Origin: Larkinella arboricola
GTDB taxonomy: Bacteria > Bacteroidota > Bacteroidia > Cytophagales > Spirosomataceae
Direction: 5' to 3'
Assembly (NCBI RefSeq): GCF_003259745.1
Contig: NZ_QLMC01000002.1
Span: forward strand, 419,097-483,096
Length of the DNA stretch: 64,000 nucleotides
In this document: positions 41,708 to 50,722 of the stretch, one piece after another
How positions within the stretch are numbered: the stretch's first letter is position 1
Layout of the letters: the number at the start of each line of letters is the position of its first letter
Translations under genes and position numbers: made by a program
Notes under the pieces: generated by a model
What the model was told of the DNA's origin: nothing
What the model saw: only the letters and a program-made list of their open reading frames with translations
The model's database searches: none

Positions 41708-42505
41708 CTAGGCCGTTTCCTGGAAGAATTTTCTGGCACTGTCCTGATCGATAAAGAGCTGGGTGCTGGGGTGCGACCGCAAAATGGTCGAAGGAAATTC
41801 TTCCGTAACCGCATCGACCAGCGTGTGATAAATCGCTTCGGCTTTGTGGGCCGCCGGAACCATGCAGAACAGGTGTTTGCCGCGCAGCAGGGCCGGAATT
41901 GTCAGGGTCAGGGCGTATTCGGGTACCTGGTCCAGCGATTCAAAGCATTCATCGTGAACCTGTTGCATACGGCTGGTCAGATCAAGCTGCACCTGTTTGA
42001 CCAGCACCGGATCGTTGAAGTTGGCAACGTGCGGGTCGTTGAAGGCAATGTGGCAGTTCTCACCAATCCCCAGGCAGACAATATCCGTCGGGTATTGCTC
42101 CAGCAGCGCGGCATACCGTTGGCATTCCTGTTCCGGATCGGCGGCATTGCCGTCCAGATAATACACCTCCCGGATGCCAACCTGATCGAAAAGCTGCTGT
42201 TTCAGAAACAGCCCGAAACTCTGGGGGGCATCGGTGGGCAGACCAATGTATTCGTCCATGTGGAACGCCCGGATGCGGGTCCAGTCGATGCCGGATTCCT
42301 GCGCCAGCGTTGCCAGAAATTCATTCTGCGAGGGAGCCGAAGCAAATATGATATTGATAAAGTCCTGATTCTGCTGTAGTTCTTTGATTTTTTCGGCGAC
42401 GGCCCGGGCGGCACTCAGGCCCAGTTGCTGCCGGTTTTCAAATAAGTTAACCTGAAGCTGGTCGACGTTAAATATGTGGTTGGGAGACGTTAGCGAAGTC
42501 GTCAT
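41708..42505 (-). CDS. NagB-like glucosamine-6-phosphate deaminase/isomerase family protein
   Basis: 265 residues with the NagB fold: FINIIFASAPSQNEFLATL, FHMDEYIGLPTDAPQSF with Asp84-Glu85, and GIGENCHIAFNDP at 147-158. In E. coli NagB the last motif is GNDGHIAFNEP with Asp141, His143 and Glu148. Here Asp is Asn150, Gly is Cys151, His152 is kept and Glu is Asp157. An Asn at this place is known in AgaI-like and other NagB-like relatives, so the enzyme may use a different amino sugar. It is the last gene of the operon, overlaps nagA by four bases (ATGA) and is followed by a terminator. It works in the cytoplasm. Confidence 0.88.
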   Translation of the reverse strand: MTTSLTSPNHIFNVDQLQVNLFENRQQLGLSAARAVAEKIKELQQNQDFINIIFASAPSQNEFLATLAQESGIDWTRIRAFHMDEYIGLPTDAPQSFGLFLKQQLFDQVGIREVYYLDGNAADPEQECQRYAALLEQYPTDIVCLGIGENCHIAFNDPHVANFNDPVLVKQVQLDLTSRMQQVHDECFESLDQVPEYALTLTIPALLRGKHLFCMVPAAHKAEAIYHTLVDAVTEEFPSTILRSHPSTQLFIDQDSARKFFQETA

Positions 42506-43698
42506 GCGTTTATTAAAAGTTGATTAGAGTAGACAAGATTTCCGTTGACAAGCGTGGCCGAAATGTCTACATTTTCGTTAAAAATGACCAGATCGGCGTC
42601 CTTGCCCGGTGTCAGCGAACCTTTGCGGGATTCGACGCCCATAATGCGTGCGGGGGTAGTGCTGGCCATCCGGACGGCATCCAGCAGCGGCACGTCGGCC
42701 AGTTGAACCATGTTGCGCACGAGCTGATTAGTAGTCGCTACGCTGCCCGCAAACGAACTGCGGTCCGGCAATTTGGCAACGCCGTCTTCCACGATGACTT
42801 TCAGGCCGTTTTTCAGCGACCCGAGCGTGCTTTCGCCTTCGGGCATCCCGGCGGCCCGCATGGCATCGGTAATCAGGGCCGTGCGGTCGGCGCCTTTGAT
42901 TTTGTACACCAGTTTGAGCAGGGGTGGCGGCAGGTGAACCCCGTCCGTAATGATCTCTACGTCCATATCCAGCAGGTAGGCGCTTTCAATCACACCCGCA
43001 TACCGGAAAGCATTCCGGCGCGTGACGCCCGACATGGCCGAGTACAGGTGCGTCGCCAGCGAATAGCCGTTCTCGTACGCTTCCAGCACGTCTTCGTAAA
43101 TGGCATCGGTATGGGCCACAGCCGCCAGAATGCCTTTTTCGCGCAGCCGTCGCCCGAACGGTATGGCACCCTCCAGCTCCGGCGCGGCACTCCAGCGAAC
43201 GATAGACGACGAATAGGCCAGAATTTCTTCGTACTCCTGCGGGTCCGGGTTGCGGATGTAGCGCGGGTCCTGCGCCCCCCGCTGACTCAGCGCGAAGTAA
43301 GGCCCCTCCAGATGGATACCCAGGAAAGCCGCGCCCCGGCGGTTGGTCCGGTTGGCCGCTTTGTAGGCATCCAGCGTTTGCAGCAGGTCTTCTTTCTCGG
43401 CGGTCAGGGTGGTGGGTACCAGCGCGGTCGTGCCGTAGCGGGCGTGGAGTTCGGCGATTTTCAGGAAAGCTTCTTCCGTGCCGTCCATGAAGTCGTAGCC
43501 CCCGCCCCCGTGGACGTGAATGTCGATAAATCCGGGCGCGACGTACTGGCCCCCCGCATCAATTTCTACGGCATCCGGCACCTCCACATCCCGTTCGTGA
43601 ATGCCCCGGATGATACCATCTTCGATCACGACGGTGCCGCCCCGGATGTAGCGGTATGGGGTAATCAGGATGCCATTCGTTATTTTCAGAAGCCCCAT
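42502..43698 (-). CDS. nagA: N-acetylglucosamine-6-phosphate deacetylase
   Basis: 398 residues from ATG 43698; earlier codons in the frame lie inside the transporter gene and lack homology. Amidohydrolase motifs are clear: PGFIDIHVHGGGGYDFMDG with His61 and His63, HLEGPY with Glu131, AHTDA with His196, THLYSAMS with His217 and the catalytic Asp278 in LITDAM. It removes the acetyl group of N-acetyl amino-sugar 6-phosphate in the cytoplasm. It overlaps the transporter gene by 13 bp and the NagB-like gene by 4 bp. No sugar kinase gene is in the operon, so phosphorylation must come from elsewhere. Confidence 0.94.
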   Translation of the reverse strand: MGLLKITNGILITPYRYIRGGTVVIEDGIIRGIHERDVEVPDAVEIDAGGQYVAPGFIDIHVHGGGGYDFMDGTEEAFLKIAELHARYGTTALVPTTLTAEKEDLLQTLDAYKAANRTNRRGAAFLGIHLEGPYFALSQRGAQDPRYIRNPDPQEYEEILAYSSSIVRWSAAPELEGAIPFGRRLREKGILAAVAHTDAIYEDVLEAYENGYSLATHLYSAMSGVTRRNAFRYAGVIESAYLLDMDVEIITDGVHLPPPLLKLVYKIKGADRTALITDAMRAAGMPEGESTLGSLKNGLKVIVEDGVAKLPDRSSFAGSVATTNQLVRNMVQLADVPLLDAVRMASTTPARIMGVESRKGSLTPGKDADLVIFNENVDISATLVNGNLVYSNQLLINA

Positions 43699-45008
43699 TT
43701 GCGCAGTTGATGGCCTTTTACGGCGTAAAACACGAGATAGAGGTAACAGGGAAATAGAACCCAGTAGGCTACACGCAGGTCGTATAAGTCGGCCAGATAA
43801 CCGTAGATCAGCGGCATGATGGCGTTCCCGCACAGCCCCATAATCAGGATGGAAGCACCCAGTTTCGTAAACCGTCCCAGACCGTCCAGCGCCAGTGGCC
43901 AGATGCCCGCCCAGACCAGCGAATTGGCCAGACCCAGCAGCACCACGAACCAGATGGAAACATCGGTTTGGTGTCCTAAAAAGGTAAACGAACCCTGAGC
44001 AAAGATGATGAGGAGCGTAAAAATTGCGCCCAAAACCGTACAGATCCGCAACGCATTGACCTGGCTAATGAAGCGGGGAATGGTAACAATGCCGATCAGA
44101 TAACCGCAGATGGTGCAGAACAGCGTGTACGAAGGAAATACCTTGGCTTCCAGCAGGTCAATGCCCATCGAATCGGCGTAACTGATGATGGTGTCAATAG
44201 CGATTACCTGCGTACCGACGTGCAGGAAAATGGCTACCGCGCCCAGAATCAGGTGCGGAAACTGAAAAATGCTGGTTTTGCTGGCGTTGGCTGTGGCCAC
44301 TTCGGGAGTTTCGTGTTCCGTGTTGAGTTCGGGCAGGGGAGAGCGGTAGACCAGATACCCCAGTATGAACAGGAACGTGCCCAGCACGGCATACGGCGGA
44401 ATCACCCGGCGAATCAGTTCATCCAGAGCCGCGCTCCGCTGCACATCGGTCATGCTGCCGAGTTGGGCAAACAGGTCGGTATCCGTCGGGCGCAAAATTA
44501 CCGCGGCAAAAACAATCGGCGACAGAATACCGGCGGCTTTGTTGCAGATACCCATGATGCTGATGCGCTGTGCAGCCCGTTCTTTCGGCCCCAGAATGGT
44601 AATGTACGGGTTGGAAGCCGTTTGCAGAATGGCCAGCCCGATTCCGATGGTAAACAGGCCCATCAGAAAAATACCGTAGGTCCGGGTGAGAGCCGCCGGA
44701 ATAAAGATAAACGCTCCCAGCGCCATCGCCCAGAAGCCAACCATCATGCCCTTCTTGAAACCGGCCACTTTCAGCAGATAGGATGCCGGTACCGACATAA
44801 TGAAATAGGCAATGTAAAAAGCAAAGGCCACCAGATACGCCTGAAAACTCGTGAGTTCGCAGGCAATTTTGAAGTATGGAATCAGGATGGAGTTTACCCA
44901 GGAAATGAATCCGAAGATAAAAAACATCAACCCGATCAGAAAAATGGAAATGGTGGTATCCCGCTTATCGAGGCTGCTGACGTCGATGGCGATGGTATTC
45001 GATTTCAT
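43686..45008 (-). CDS. Sugar MFS transporter (FucP/NagP family)
   Basis: 440 residues, twelve helices. The FucP-type signature FFIFGFISWVNSILIPYFKIACELTSFQAYLVAFAFYIAYFIMSVPASYLL is present (shown here as several runs: FFIFGFISWVNSILIPYFK, then ACELTSFQAYLVAFAF), with AILQTASNPYITILGPKERAAQRISI. FucP relatives take up fucose, glucose, galactose or N-acetylglucosamine by proton symport. The neighbourhood with nagA makes an N-acetyl amino sugar likely, as for NagP. It begins 24 bp after the oxidoreductase gene. Confidence 0.93.
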   Translation of the reverse strand: MKSNTIAIDVSSLDKRDTTISIFLIGLMFFIFGFISWVNSILIPYFKIACELTSFQAYLVAFAFYIAYFIMSVPASYLLKVAGFKKGMMVGFWAMALGAFIFIPAALTRTYGIFLMGLFTIGIGLAILQTASNPYITILGPKERAAQRISIMGICNKAAGILSPIVFAAVILRPTDTDLFAQLGSMTDVQRSAALDELIRRVIPPYAVLGTFLFILGYLVYRSPLPELNTEHETPEVATANASKTSIFQFPHLILGAVAIFLHVGTQVIAIDTIISYADSMGIDLLEAKVFPSYTLFCTICGYLIGIVTIPRFISQVNALRICTVLGAIFTLLIIFAQGSFTFLGHQTDVSIWFVVLLGLANSLVWAGIWPLALDGLGRFTKLGASILIMGLCGNAIMPLIYGYLADLYDLRVAYWVLFPCYLYLVFYAVKGHQLRKWGF

Positions 45009-45032
45009 CCGTTCGTTGGTTAGTTTTTCTAA

Positions 45033-46400
45033 TTAAACCGTTGGCTCCCAGCCTTTCTCATACTCCCGTTTCCACAGTTTCTGGGCTTCCTTGTTGTTTT
45101 TGATGCGGCCGTTGGCCGGATCGGTTTGCAGGGCACCACCCGAACGCAGGGCGATGTTACCCAACTGAACCAGCAGCGTACTTTGGTGGCCGCTTTCGAT
45201 GTTGGAAGCCAGGGGAGCCCCTTTCTTGATACCGTCGAAAAAGTTCTGAATATGAATCGCATCCAGGGCCTGTGAGGGATTCATGCGGTCGCGGGCGTTG
45301 ATGGTGATGTCGTTTTTAACGTCCTTCACCAGTTTGTTTTCCAGGTCAAACACTTTGTAGGAGTTGCCGCTGTCGATCAGCAACGAACCGGTGTCGCCGT
45401 AAAACAGGACGCCCGTGCTGGTGCCTTCAACGGCTTTCCCGTTGCAGCTACGGCCCTCCCAGGTCATGCCGGTATTGTTGGCGAAGTCCCAGTTAATCAC
45501 CTGCGTATCCGGCGTTTCCCAGTCGTCTTTATACCGGTAGCGACCGCCCGATGAGGTTACCTGCGTGGGATAATCGACGCCCAGACCCCAGCGCATCAGG
45601 TCCACCATGTGGGTGCCGTTGTTGAGGGCTTCGCCGGTGCCCCAGTTCCAGAGCCAGTGCCAGTTGTAGTGAATCAGGTTGTCTTTGTACGGCCGACGGG
45701 GCGCGGGTCCCTGCCACAAATCGTAGTTCAGCCACGACGGAACGGGCGCTTCCTTGCCGACGCCAATCGACGCCCGGTTGTTGGTGTACCAGCCTTTGGC
45801 GAAGTAGGGCCGACCAATGATGCCGCTTTGCAATTCCTTGATGGCCTGCACCACGTTGGGCCACGACCGGCGCTGATTGCCCATCTGAATCACATTTTTG
45901 TACTTTTTTTGAACGGCCATCAGCAGTTCACCCTCGTTTGGGTTGTGGCTGCACGGCTTTTCGAGGTAAACGTGCTTGCCGGCTTTCGACGCCAGAATGG
46001 CCGCCGGAGCGTGCCAGTGGTCGGGAGCGGCCACCACCAGCGCATCCAGGTCTTTGTCTTCCAGGGCTTTCCGGAAGTCCGGCTGGTTTTTCGGCTTCGA
46101 CTTCTGAATTCCTTCCACCGTGGTGATGCATTTTTCGGCGGCTCGCGTATCGACGTCCGAAACCGAAATGACTTCACAATTGGGTTGGAGGGCGTAATTG
46201 CTCGCCAGGGCCAGTCCCCGGCTGTTGACGCCCATCATGCCGACCCGGACCTTTTCGTTGGCCCCCAGGATGCGGGCGTAGCTTTTCGGAGTGAAACCGG
46301 GTAAAACACCGCCCGCCCACAGGACGGCGGTACCGGCAACGGTTTTTCGGATAAAGTCTCTACGGTCTTCGTGGGATGGGTTGCCTTTGGTATTTTTCAT
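45033..46400 (-). CDS. Tat-exported Gfo/Idh/MocA family oxidoreductase
   Basis: 455 residues. N-terminal DRRDFIRKTVAGTAVLWAGG is a Tat signal. The Rossmann part has VGMMGVNSRGLALASNYA and the EKP motif in AGKHVYLEKPCSHNPNEGEL. The substrate-domain core HWLWNWGTGEALNNGTHMVDLMRWGLGVD carries the conserved Asn/His residues of this branch. It resembles exported glucose-fructose oxidoreductase-like enzymes and GH109-type glycosidases that use tightly held NAD. It would act on a sugar in the periplasm. The next upstream gene is the beta-propeller gene, 63 bp away, with an inverted repeat in between. Confidence 0.92.
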   Translation of the reverse strand: MKNTKGNPSHEDRRDFIRKTVAGTAVLWAGGVLPGFTPKSYARILGANEKVRVGMMGVNSRGLALASNYALQPNCEVISVSDVDTRAAEKCITTVEGIQKSKPKNQPDFRKALEDKDLDALVVAAPDHWHAPAAILASKAGKHVYLEKPCSHNPNEGELLMAVQKKYKNVIQMGNQRRSWPNVVQAIKELQSGIIGRPYFAKGWYTNNRASIGVGKEAPVPSWLNYDLWQGPAPRRPYKDNLIHYNWHWLWNWGTGEALNNGTHMVDLMRWGLGVDYPTQVTSSGGRYRYKDDWETPDTQVINWDFANNTGMTWEGRSCNGKAVEGTSTGVLFYGDTGSLLIDSGNSYKVFDLENKLVKDVKNDITINARDRMNPSQALDAIHIQNFFDGIKKGAPLASNIESGHQSTLLVQLGNIALRSGGALQTDPANGRIKNNKEAQKLWKREYEKGWEPTV

Positions 46401-46433
46401 CGCAATACAGTTGATAAAAGAGTTCTAATTGGA

Positions 46434-46450
46434 GAGGGTTTCGAACCCTC
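46434..46450. promoter_or_regulatory. Inverted repeat GAGGGTT-TCG-AACCCTC
   Basis: A perfect 7+7 palindrome in the 63 bp gap between the propeller gene stop and the oxidoreductase start. It may attenuate the operon or bind a regulator. It is not followed by a T-run. Confidence 0.35.
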
Positions 46451-46463
46451 AAAAGCTATCAAG

Positions 46464-47777
46464 TTAGGCGAAAGGGTTCGGAATTTTTACTAAATCCTGA
46501 ATTTCTTTCCCCTGGTGTTCAAACCGGGCCAACGTGTAAACCGTGCCGTCGGTACCGATGGCGATGGAATTTACGTAGGTTGGGCGCGAACCGTCGGCGT
46601 AAAAGATCGGTCCGTGATCCTGGTACGTTCCGGTGGGAATGTGGAACGTAATCAGGTGCAGGTTTTCGAGTCCTTTGGCGGCTCCCTTGGCAATCTGGTC
46701 GGCCCCTTTCAGTCGTTTTCCGTCGATGTAAATCGGGCCGCCGGTCAGATAATAGATGGTTTCGCCGTCCGGGCCGGGTTGAAACCCGAGGTAGCCGTAG
46801 CTGAACTGATCGAACATACCGCTGCGCTTCGACGGCTCCGAGGCAATGCGCTCCACAAGTTCGAGTTTGGGCGTGCGCGGATCGAAGCGGAACAGATACC
46901 CCGAATTGCCGTGAACCCCGTAGGCCACGCCTTCAGGCGCGTACCAGAAAATTTTCCGCCAGTTGTACCCCATGCTGCCGGGACGGGTTGGGTCGTATTT
47001 GCCGAAATAATCCAGCCGTAAATCCACCCCGTCGAGCTTGCCGAGCGTGGCGGTTTCGGGCTGATAGGTCAGAATGTCGCCTTCCGCCGTGGACAGATAC
47101 AGCGTCCCGTCTCCCTCATCCACAAACATCGACCGGCAGATCACCCGGTAATCGTCGCCTACGGTGCCCGCTTCCCCGCGTCCGCAGGTCAGGCCCGCGT
47201 TCACGAGCTGGCCCGTGTTCAGGTCGTAATGCAGCAGGTTCCCCAGCGGCCAGGTGAGGGCGTAGATATGGTTCCGGTCGCGGTCGATGGTCATCGTCAG
47301 GATGCCTTCGCCGTCGGGGGCCAGGGCCAGGTCTTCAACTGTTCCGCTGGCCAGATCGTACGACAGCAGGTGACCGCCGGGGTACAGACCGTAGCCTTCC
47401 GGGGCGTTCTGGTGCAGGCGCTCCATGCCGTCAATCATTTCGTACACGCCCACGTGCGTCGCAAAATAGAGCTTGCCGTTGTGTTCATAAAACCGGACGT
47501 GGCTTTTTCCCTGCGGAATCAGCTTTTTACCTTTCTCTCCGCACACCTCCGTCAGGTCCGCAAGAAACTGGATGGTATCGGTTTGCGGATCATACGCATA
47601 GAGCTGACCGCCCACATCGTAGGATTCGGAGGAGAGAACGTAGTAAATTTTGCCGTCGCTGGCCGCCGAAATTGCATTATAGGTATCGTGCGCCAGTTCA
47701 AAACCGGAGAAATACGGCTTTCCTTCCAGAAAACGGCTTTCGGCAATGGCGGTTGTATCAGTAGCGGTGGTGTTCAT
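46464..47777 (-). CDS. Beta-propeller protein of unknown function
   Basis: 437 residues without an evident signal peptide. Repeated strand patterns of a propeller are visible: NAISAASDGKIYYVLSS, QLYAYDPQTDTIQFL, GKLYFATHVGVYEM, HLLSYDLASGTVEDL, NHIYALTWPLGNLLHYDLNTG, GTLYLSTAEGDILTYQPETA, ETIYYLTGGPIYIDGKR and NSIAIGTDGTVYTLAR. I do not recognise the family; it recalls YncE/SMP-30-like proteins and oligogalacturonate lyase-like propellers. It lies in the operon between the ceramidase-like hydrolase and the oxidoreductase, so it probably handles the same sugar compound, perhaps as a lyase or lactonase. Confidence 0.72.
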   Translation of the reverse strand: MNTTATDTTAIAESRFLEGKPYFSGFELAHDTYNAISAASDGKIYYVLSSESYDVGGQLYAYDPQTDTIQFLADLTEVCGEKGKKLIPQGKSHVRFYEHNGKLYFATHVGVYEMIDGMERLHQNAPEGYGLYPGGHLLSYDLASGTVEDLALAPDGEGILTMTIDRDRNHIYALTWPLGNLLHYDLNTGQLVNAGLTCGRGEAGTVGDDYRVICRSMFVDEGDGTLYLSTAEGDILTYQPETATLGKLDGVDLRLDYFGKYDPTRPGSMGYNWRKIFWYAPEGVAYGVHGNSGYLFRFDPRTPKLELVERIASEPSKRSGMFDQFSYGYLGFQPGPDGETIYYLTGGPIYIDGKRLKGADQIAKGAAKGLENLHLITFHIPTGTYQDHGPIFYADGSRPTYVNSIAIGTDGTVYTLARFEHQGKEIQDLVKIPNPFA

Positions 47778-47810
47778 CTTGTACTTCGTTCTTTTAATTT
47801 GAGGACTGGG

Positions 47811-49190
47811 TCAGGGCGTGGGCAATCCCGCCTGCCGGGCCACTTTAATGACTTCCGACAAAATGGTGGCTTCGATGGTGGACGACCAGACACTCGGCAA
47901 ACCGTAGACCATCTGGGAGGAATCGCCTTCGTAACCGCCTTCCCGCAACACCGTGGTCGACGGAATGTAGCCCATCACATCGTTCGAATAAGCGGCCACA
48001 AACGCATCCGGACCAAAAATCTGCTTCAGCTTGATGGCGTATTCAATCACCACTTCGCCCCCCAGACTAATCAGCGGCTGGGCGCCCAGTTGCCAGACCT
48101 GAACCGGGTAGGCGTAGGATTTCGGAAACGGTTCGCCCCGTTTGAGCTGGGCCAGCATCCGTTCGGCATACCGTTTCTGGTAGGGTACATCGGATTTCAT
48201 CACGTTGCGTAAATCAGTTTCCGTGGGTGACTTGGCAAAGTCCAGATCCACCTCGGAGTAAGCCGTGGTCAGCCGGGCTGACAGGTTGCGCATGGGTTCG
48301 GCCAGCACCCGTTCCACCGCAGCCGCCAGTTCACGGCCGTACTGCTGCGCCAGCGGCACCGAATGCCGGGGCAGGGCGTTCTGGTCGGCACCGGCACCCT
48401 GAAAAAACAGGGCTATTACGCCCGGATGGGCTTTTTCCAGTTCCAACTGGGCAAACCCCGCGTAGTCGCCCGACCACTGGTACCCATCCAATACCGTCGG
48501 GTGGCAGGCATACCCAAAGGCCACGGCTTTCAGGTCGCCTTTGCTGTTCAGCACTTTGATGACCGGCACGGCGTACTCGTTCGGCCCCTGGAGTTCGGGC
48601 AGCCGGTGCAGCACGGCCGCGCTGTTGTTGCGCCGGTTGACCTGAAACCGGGTGACGCCGTTCTGCGCGTGCAGCGTGACAGCTTCCCGGTTTTTCAGGG
48701 CGTTGCCGACCAACTCCACAATCTGGGTTTCCAGCGTGGCGGAATACTGAGCAATCTTAGCCACCTGATCGCTTTCAAACGGGTAAATATCCGTCAGGGC
48801 ATCCTGCAAAACCGGCCCCGAATGCGTATGCGAACCGTTGAGAATAATCTGCGCCTTCGATAAATTGTATCTGGCTCTCAACTGCTCCCGAATGCGGTCG
48901 GAGAGTTTTTTGGGAAAACCGAGCAGGTCGGTGGTGACCAGTACGGCCTGCTTGCCGCTTTCATCTTCCAGCACCAGCGCCTTGGCCCACAGGTCGTGCA
49001 GCGTACCGTCTGACGGGCGGGTGCGGGCGGCAAACCCGGCCATCCACAGGCCGGGTTTAGGCGTAATGACGGTTCGGGCAACCCCGGCTTTCCAGCCTGT
49101 CGCCAGCCCCGACGGTTTTCCGCTGGCTTTTGCGCCGAAGACCGTCAGGAGCAGGCAGGCAATCAGTAAATAGCAACTCGTTTGTTTCAT
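47811..49190 (-). CDS. Neutral-ceramidase-like amidohydrolase, secreted
   Basis: 459 residues with signal peptide (MKQTSCYLLIACLLLTVFGAKASG). It matches the N-terminal domain of neutral/alkaline ceramidases: KAGVARTVITPKPGLWMAGF, LVTTDLLGF, the zinc pair His121/His123 in LNGSHTHSGP, His230 in GYACHPTVLDG, and FFQGAGADQNALPR. True ceramidases have GDVSPN with the nucleophilic Ser there; this protein has GADQN, so it may cleave a different amide. The C-terminal immunoglobulin-like domain of ceramidases is absent. It shares ATGA with the upstream DegT gene, so the two are coupled. An N-acyl amino sugar is a plausible substrate. Confidence 0.85.
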   Translation of the reverse strand: MKQTSCYLLIACLLLTVFGAKASGKPSGLATGWKAGVARTVITPKPGLWMAGFAARTRPSDGTLHDLWAKALVLEDESGKQAVLVTTDLLGFPKKLSDRIREQLRARYNLSKAQIILNGSHTHSGPVLQDALTDIYPFESDQVAKIAQYSATLETQIVELVGNALKNREAVTLHAQNGVTRFQVNRRNNSAAVLHRLPELQGPNEYAVPVIKVLNSKGDLKAVAFGYACHPTVLDGYQWSGDYAGFAQLELEKAHPGVIALFFQGAGADQNALPRHSVPLAQQYGRELAAAVERVLAEPMRNLSARLTTAYSEVDLDFAKSPTETDLRNVMKSDVPYQKRYAERMLAQLKRGEPFPKSYAYPVQVWQLGAQPLISLGGEVVIEYAIKLKQIFGPDAFVAAYSNDVMGYIPSTTVLREGGYEGDSSQMVYGLPSVWSSTIEATILSEVIKVARQAGLPTP

Positions 49191-50602
49191 TTTTGACTCA
49201 ACTTAACCAGCTGATCCGCGTTTTTATGGATTTTTTCAATGGCCGCAGCAATTTCGTCCATGTCCGATTTTGGGCCGAGCAGCATATTCTGCGTAAACCA
49301 GACGGCTTCTTCGTTGCACAGTTTATCGTTCTGCGGACAGTGGTTTTGGGCGACGTACTGCTTGAAATCGAGCATTTCCTTCGGATACATCTTCCGGAAG
49401 TTTTTGGACTGAAAAGCGTCGTTGAGGAACTGCTGGTTGTTCAGCGTGGCGTATCCGCTCGAACACGGAATGCCCTCAGCCTGCAACGCTTTCAGAAAAC
49501 CGGCCCGCGACAATCCTTTGAAACCTTCCTTCTGGTAGCGGAACGGGAACAGGTGAAAAGCCGCCCGCGTCACGTTGTCGTAAAGTTTGTACGGAACAAT
49601 ACCCGGAATGTCCTTGATTTTTGATTTCAGGTAAGCCGCGTTCTCGTTACGCGTCGTGGTTTCGCCGTCCAGCCGTTTCAGCAGGGCCAGACCGATGGCG
49701 GCCTGGTATTCGGTAGTGCGGAGTTTGGTACCCTGCATGACGCTGCCGGTGCTCACCGACCCGACCGCCGTGCCGTACGGATTTCCGTAGTTCTGGTACG
49801 AGAAACACCGGTCCATAAAGCTGTCGTCGTTGCTGACCACGGCCCCGCCTTCGCCGATGGCGAGGTTCTTCGAGTTCTGGAAACTGAAGCATCCGGCGTT
49901 GCCGATGGTACCCACTTTCTGGTGGTTGATTTCGGCCAGGTGGGCCTGGCAGGTATCTTCGATCACGACCAGATTGTGCTTTTTGGCAATGGGCATAATC
50001 CGGTTCATGTCGGCGGGCAGGCCCAGAATGTGAACCGGAATGATGGCTTTGGTTCGGGGCGTTATTTTGGCTTCGATTTTTGCCGGGTCGATCTGGAAGG
50101 TTTCGGGGTCAACATCCACAAAAACCGGCATGGCACCCGTGGCCAGCACCGCCGAAACCGTGGCAATGAAGGTATACGGGGGCACAATGACTTCATCACC
50201 GGCCCGGACGTTCAACTGGTTCAGGGCAATGATCAGGGCGTTGGTGCCGTTGACCACCAGCAGACTCCGTTTTGCGCCCAGCGCCTGCGCCCATTTCTGC
50301 TCAAATTCGGTTGCAACCTTAGCCCGCGACCAGACGCCACTCCGGATGACCTCCAGCAATTGCTGTTCGTCGGTTTCGGGTTTCCAGATGGGCCAGGTCG
50401 GCCAGGCTTTCGTCCGGATCGGATTCCCGCCCAGCAGCGCGGCCTGGCCCGATGAACTGGGCAGCACCGTCGGGGCCGAATCCGTCAGGGAAGCCGCTTG
50501 TGAATCGATACCGGCTGCCAGCAGCGACGGCGTTATGACAGCGCCGAGTCCGGTCAATGAATTCCGTTTGATGAACTCACGTCTTGAAACGTTCTTTTTC
50601 AT
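49187..50602 (-). CDS. Tat-exported DegT/DnrJ/EryC1/StrS-type aminotransferase
   Basis: 471 residues. The N terminus MKKNVSRREFIKRNSLTGLGAVITPSLLAAG carries a Tat signal (SRREFIK). The PLP domain is complete: GTNALIIAL for phosphate binding, ILGLPADMN, Asp216 in VVIEDTCQAHLAE and Schiff-base Lys245 in SFQNSKNLAIGEGGAVVS. The family normally makes amino sugars or aminocyclitols from keto sugars in the cytoplasm. Export in folded form with bound PLP is unusual. It is the first gene of the run down to nagB and has a variant of the LacI-type operator 63-76 bp upstream. Confidence 0.92.
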   Translation of the reverse strand: MKKNVSRREFIKRNSLTGLGAVITPSLLAAGIDSQAASLTDSAPTVLPSSSGQAALLGGNPIRTKAWPTWPIWKPETDEQQLLEVIRSGVWSRAKVATEFEQKWAQALGAKRSLLVVNGTNALIIALNQLNVRAGDEVIVPPYTFIATVSAVLATGAMPVFVDVDPETFQIDPAKIEAKITPRTKAIIPVHILGLPADMNRIMPIAKKHNLVVIEDTCQAHLAEINHQKVGTIGNAGCFSFQNSKNLAIGEGGAVVSNDDSFMDRCFSYQNYGNPYGTAVGSVSTGSVMQGTKLRTTEYQAAIGLALLKRLDGETTTRNENAAYLKSKIKDIPGIVPYKLYDNVTRAAFHLFPFRYQKEGFKGLSRAGFLKALQAEGIPCSSGYATLNNQQFLNDAFQSKNFRKMYPKEMLDFKQYVAQNHCPQNDKLCNEEAVWFTQNMLLGPKSDMDEIAAAIEKIHKNADQLVKLSQK

Positions 50603-50664
50603 GCTCTTACGGTTTTTTAGCCTAACGCGTTAATTCCTCTTTCCGACCCTACCTGAATACCGGC

Positions 50665-50678
50665 CGGGTGCGTACCCA
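50665..50678. promoter_or_regulatory. Operator copy 3 (variant), upstream of DegT gene
   Basis: CGGGTGCGTACCCA matches the palindrome found upstream of susC and of the 56.7 kb oxidoreductase gene (CGGGTACGTACCCG) at 12 of 14 positions. It lies 63 bp before the DegT start. Confidence 0.6.
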
Positions 50679-50722
50679 TAGCCTAAAGCATCAAGAGGGA
50701 GTCGGGTTACTCTTTTTGGTCA

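Noticed and set aside
46434..46450. Possible tRNA T-arm in GAGGGTTTCGAACCCTC
   Set aside because: Loop register does not fit TTCRA and no acceptor, D or anticodon arm can be drawn around it.
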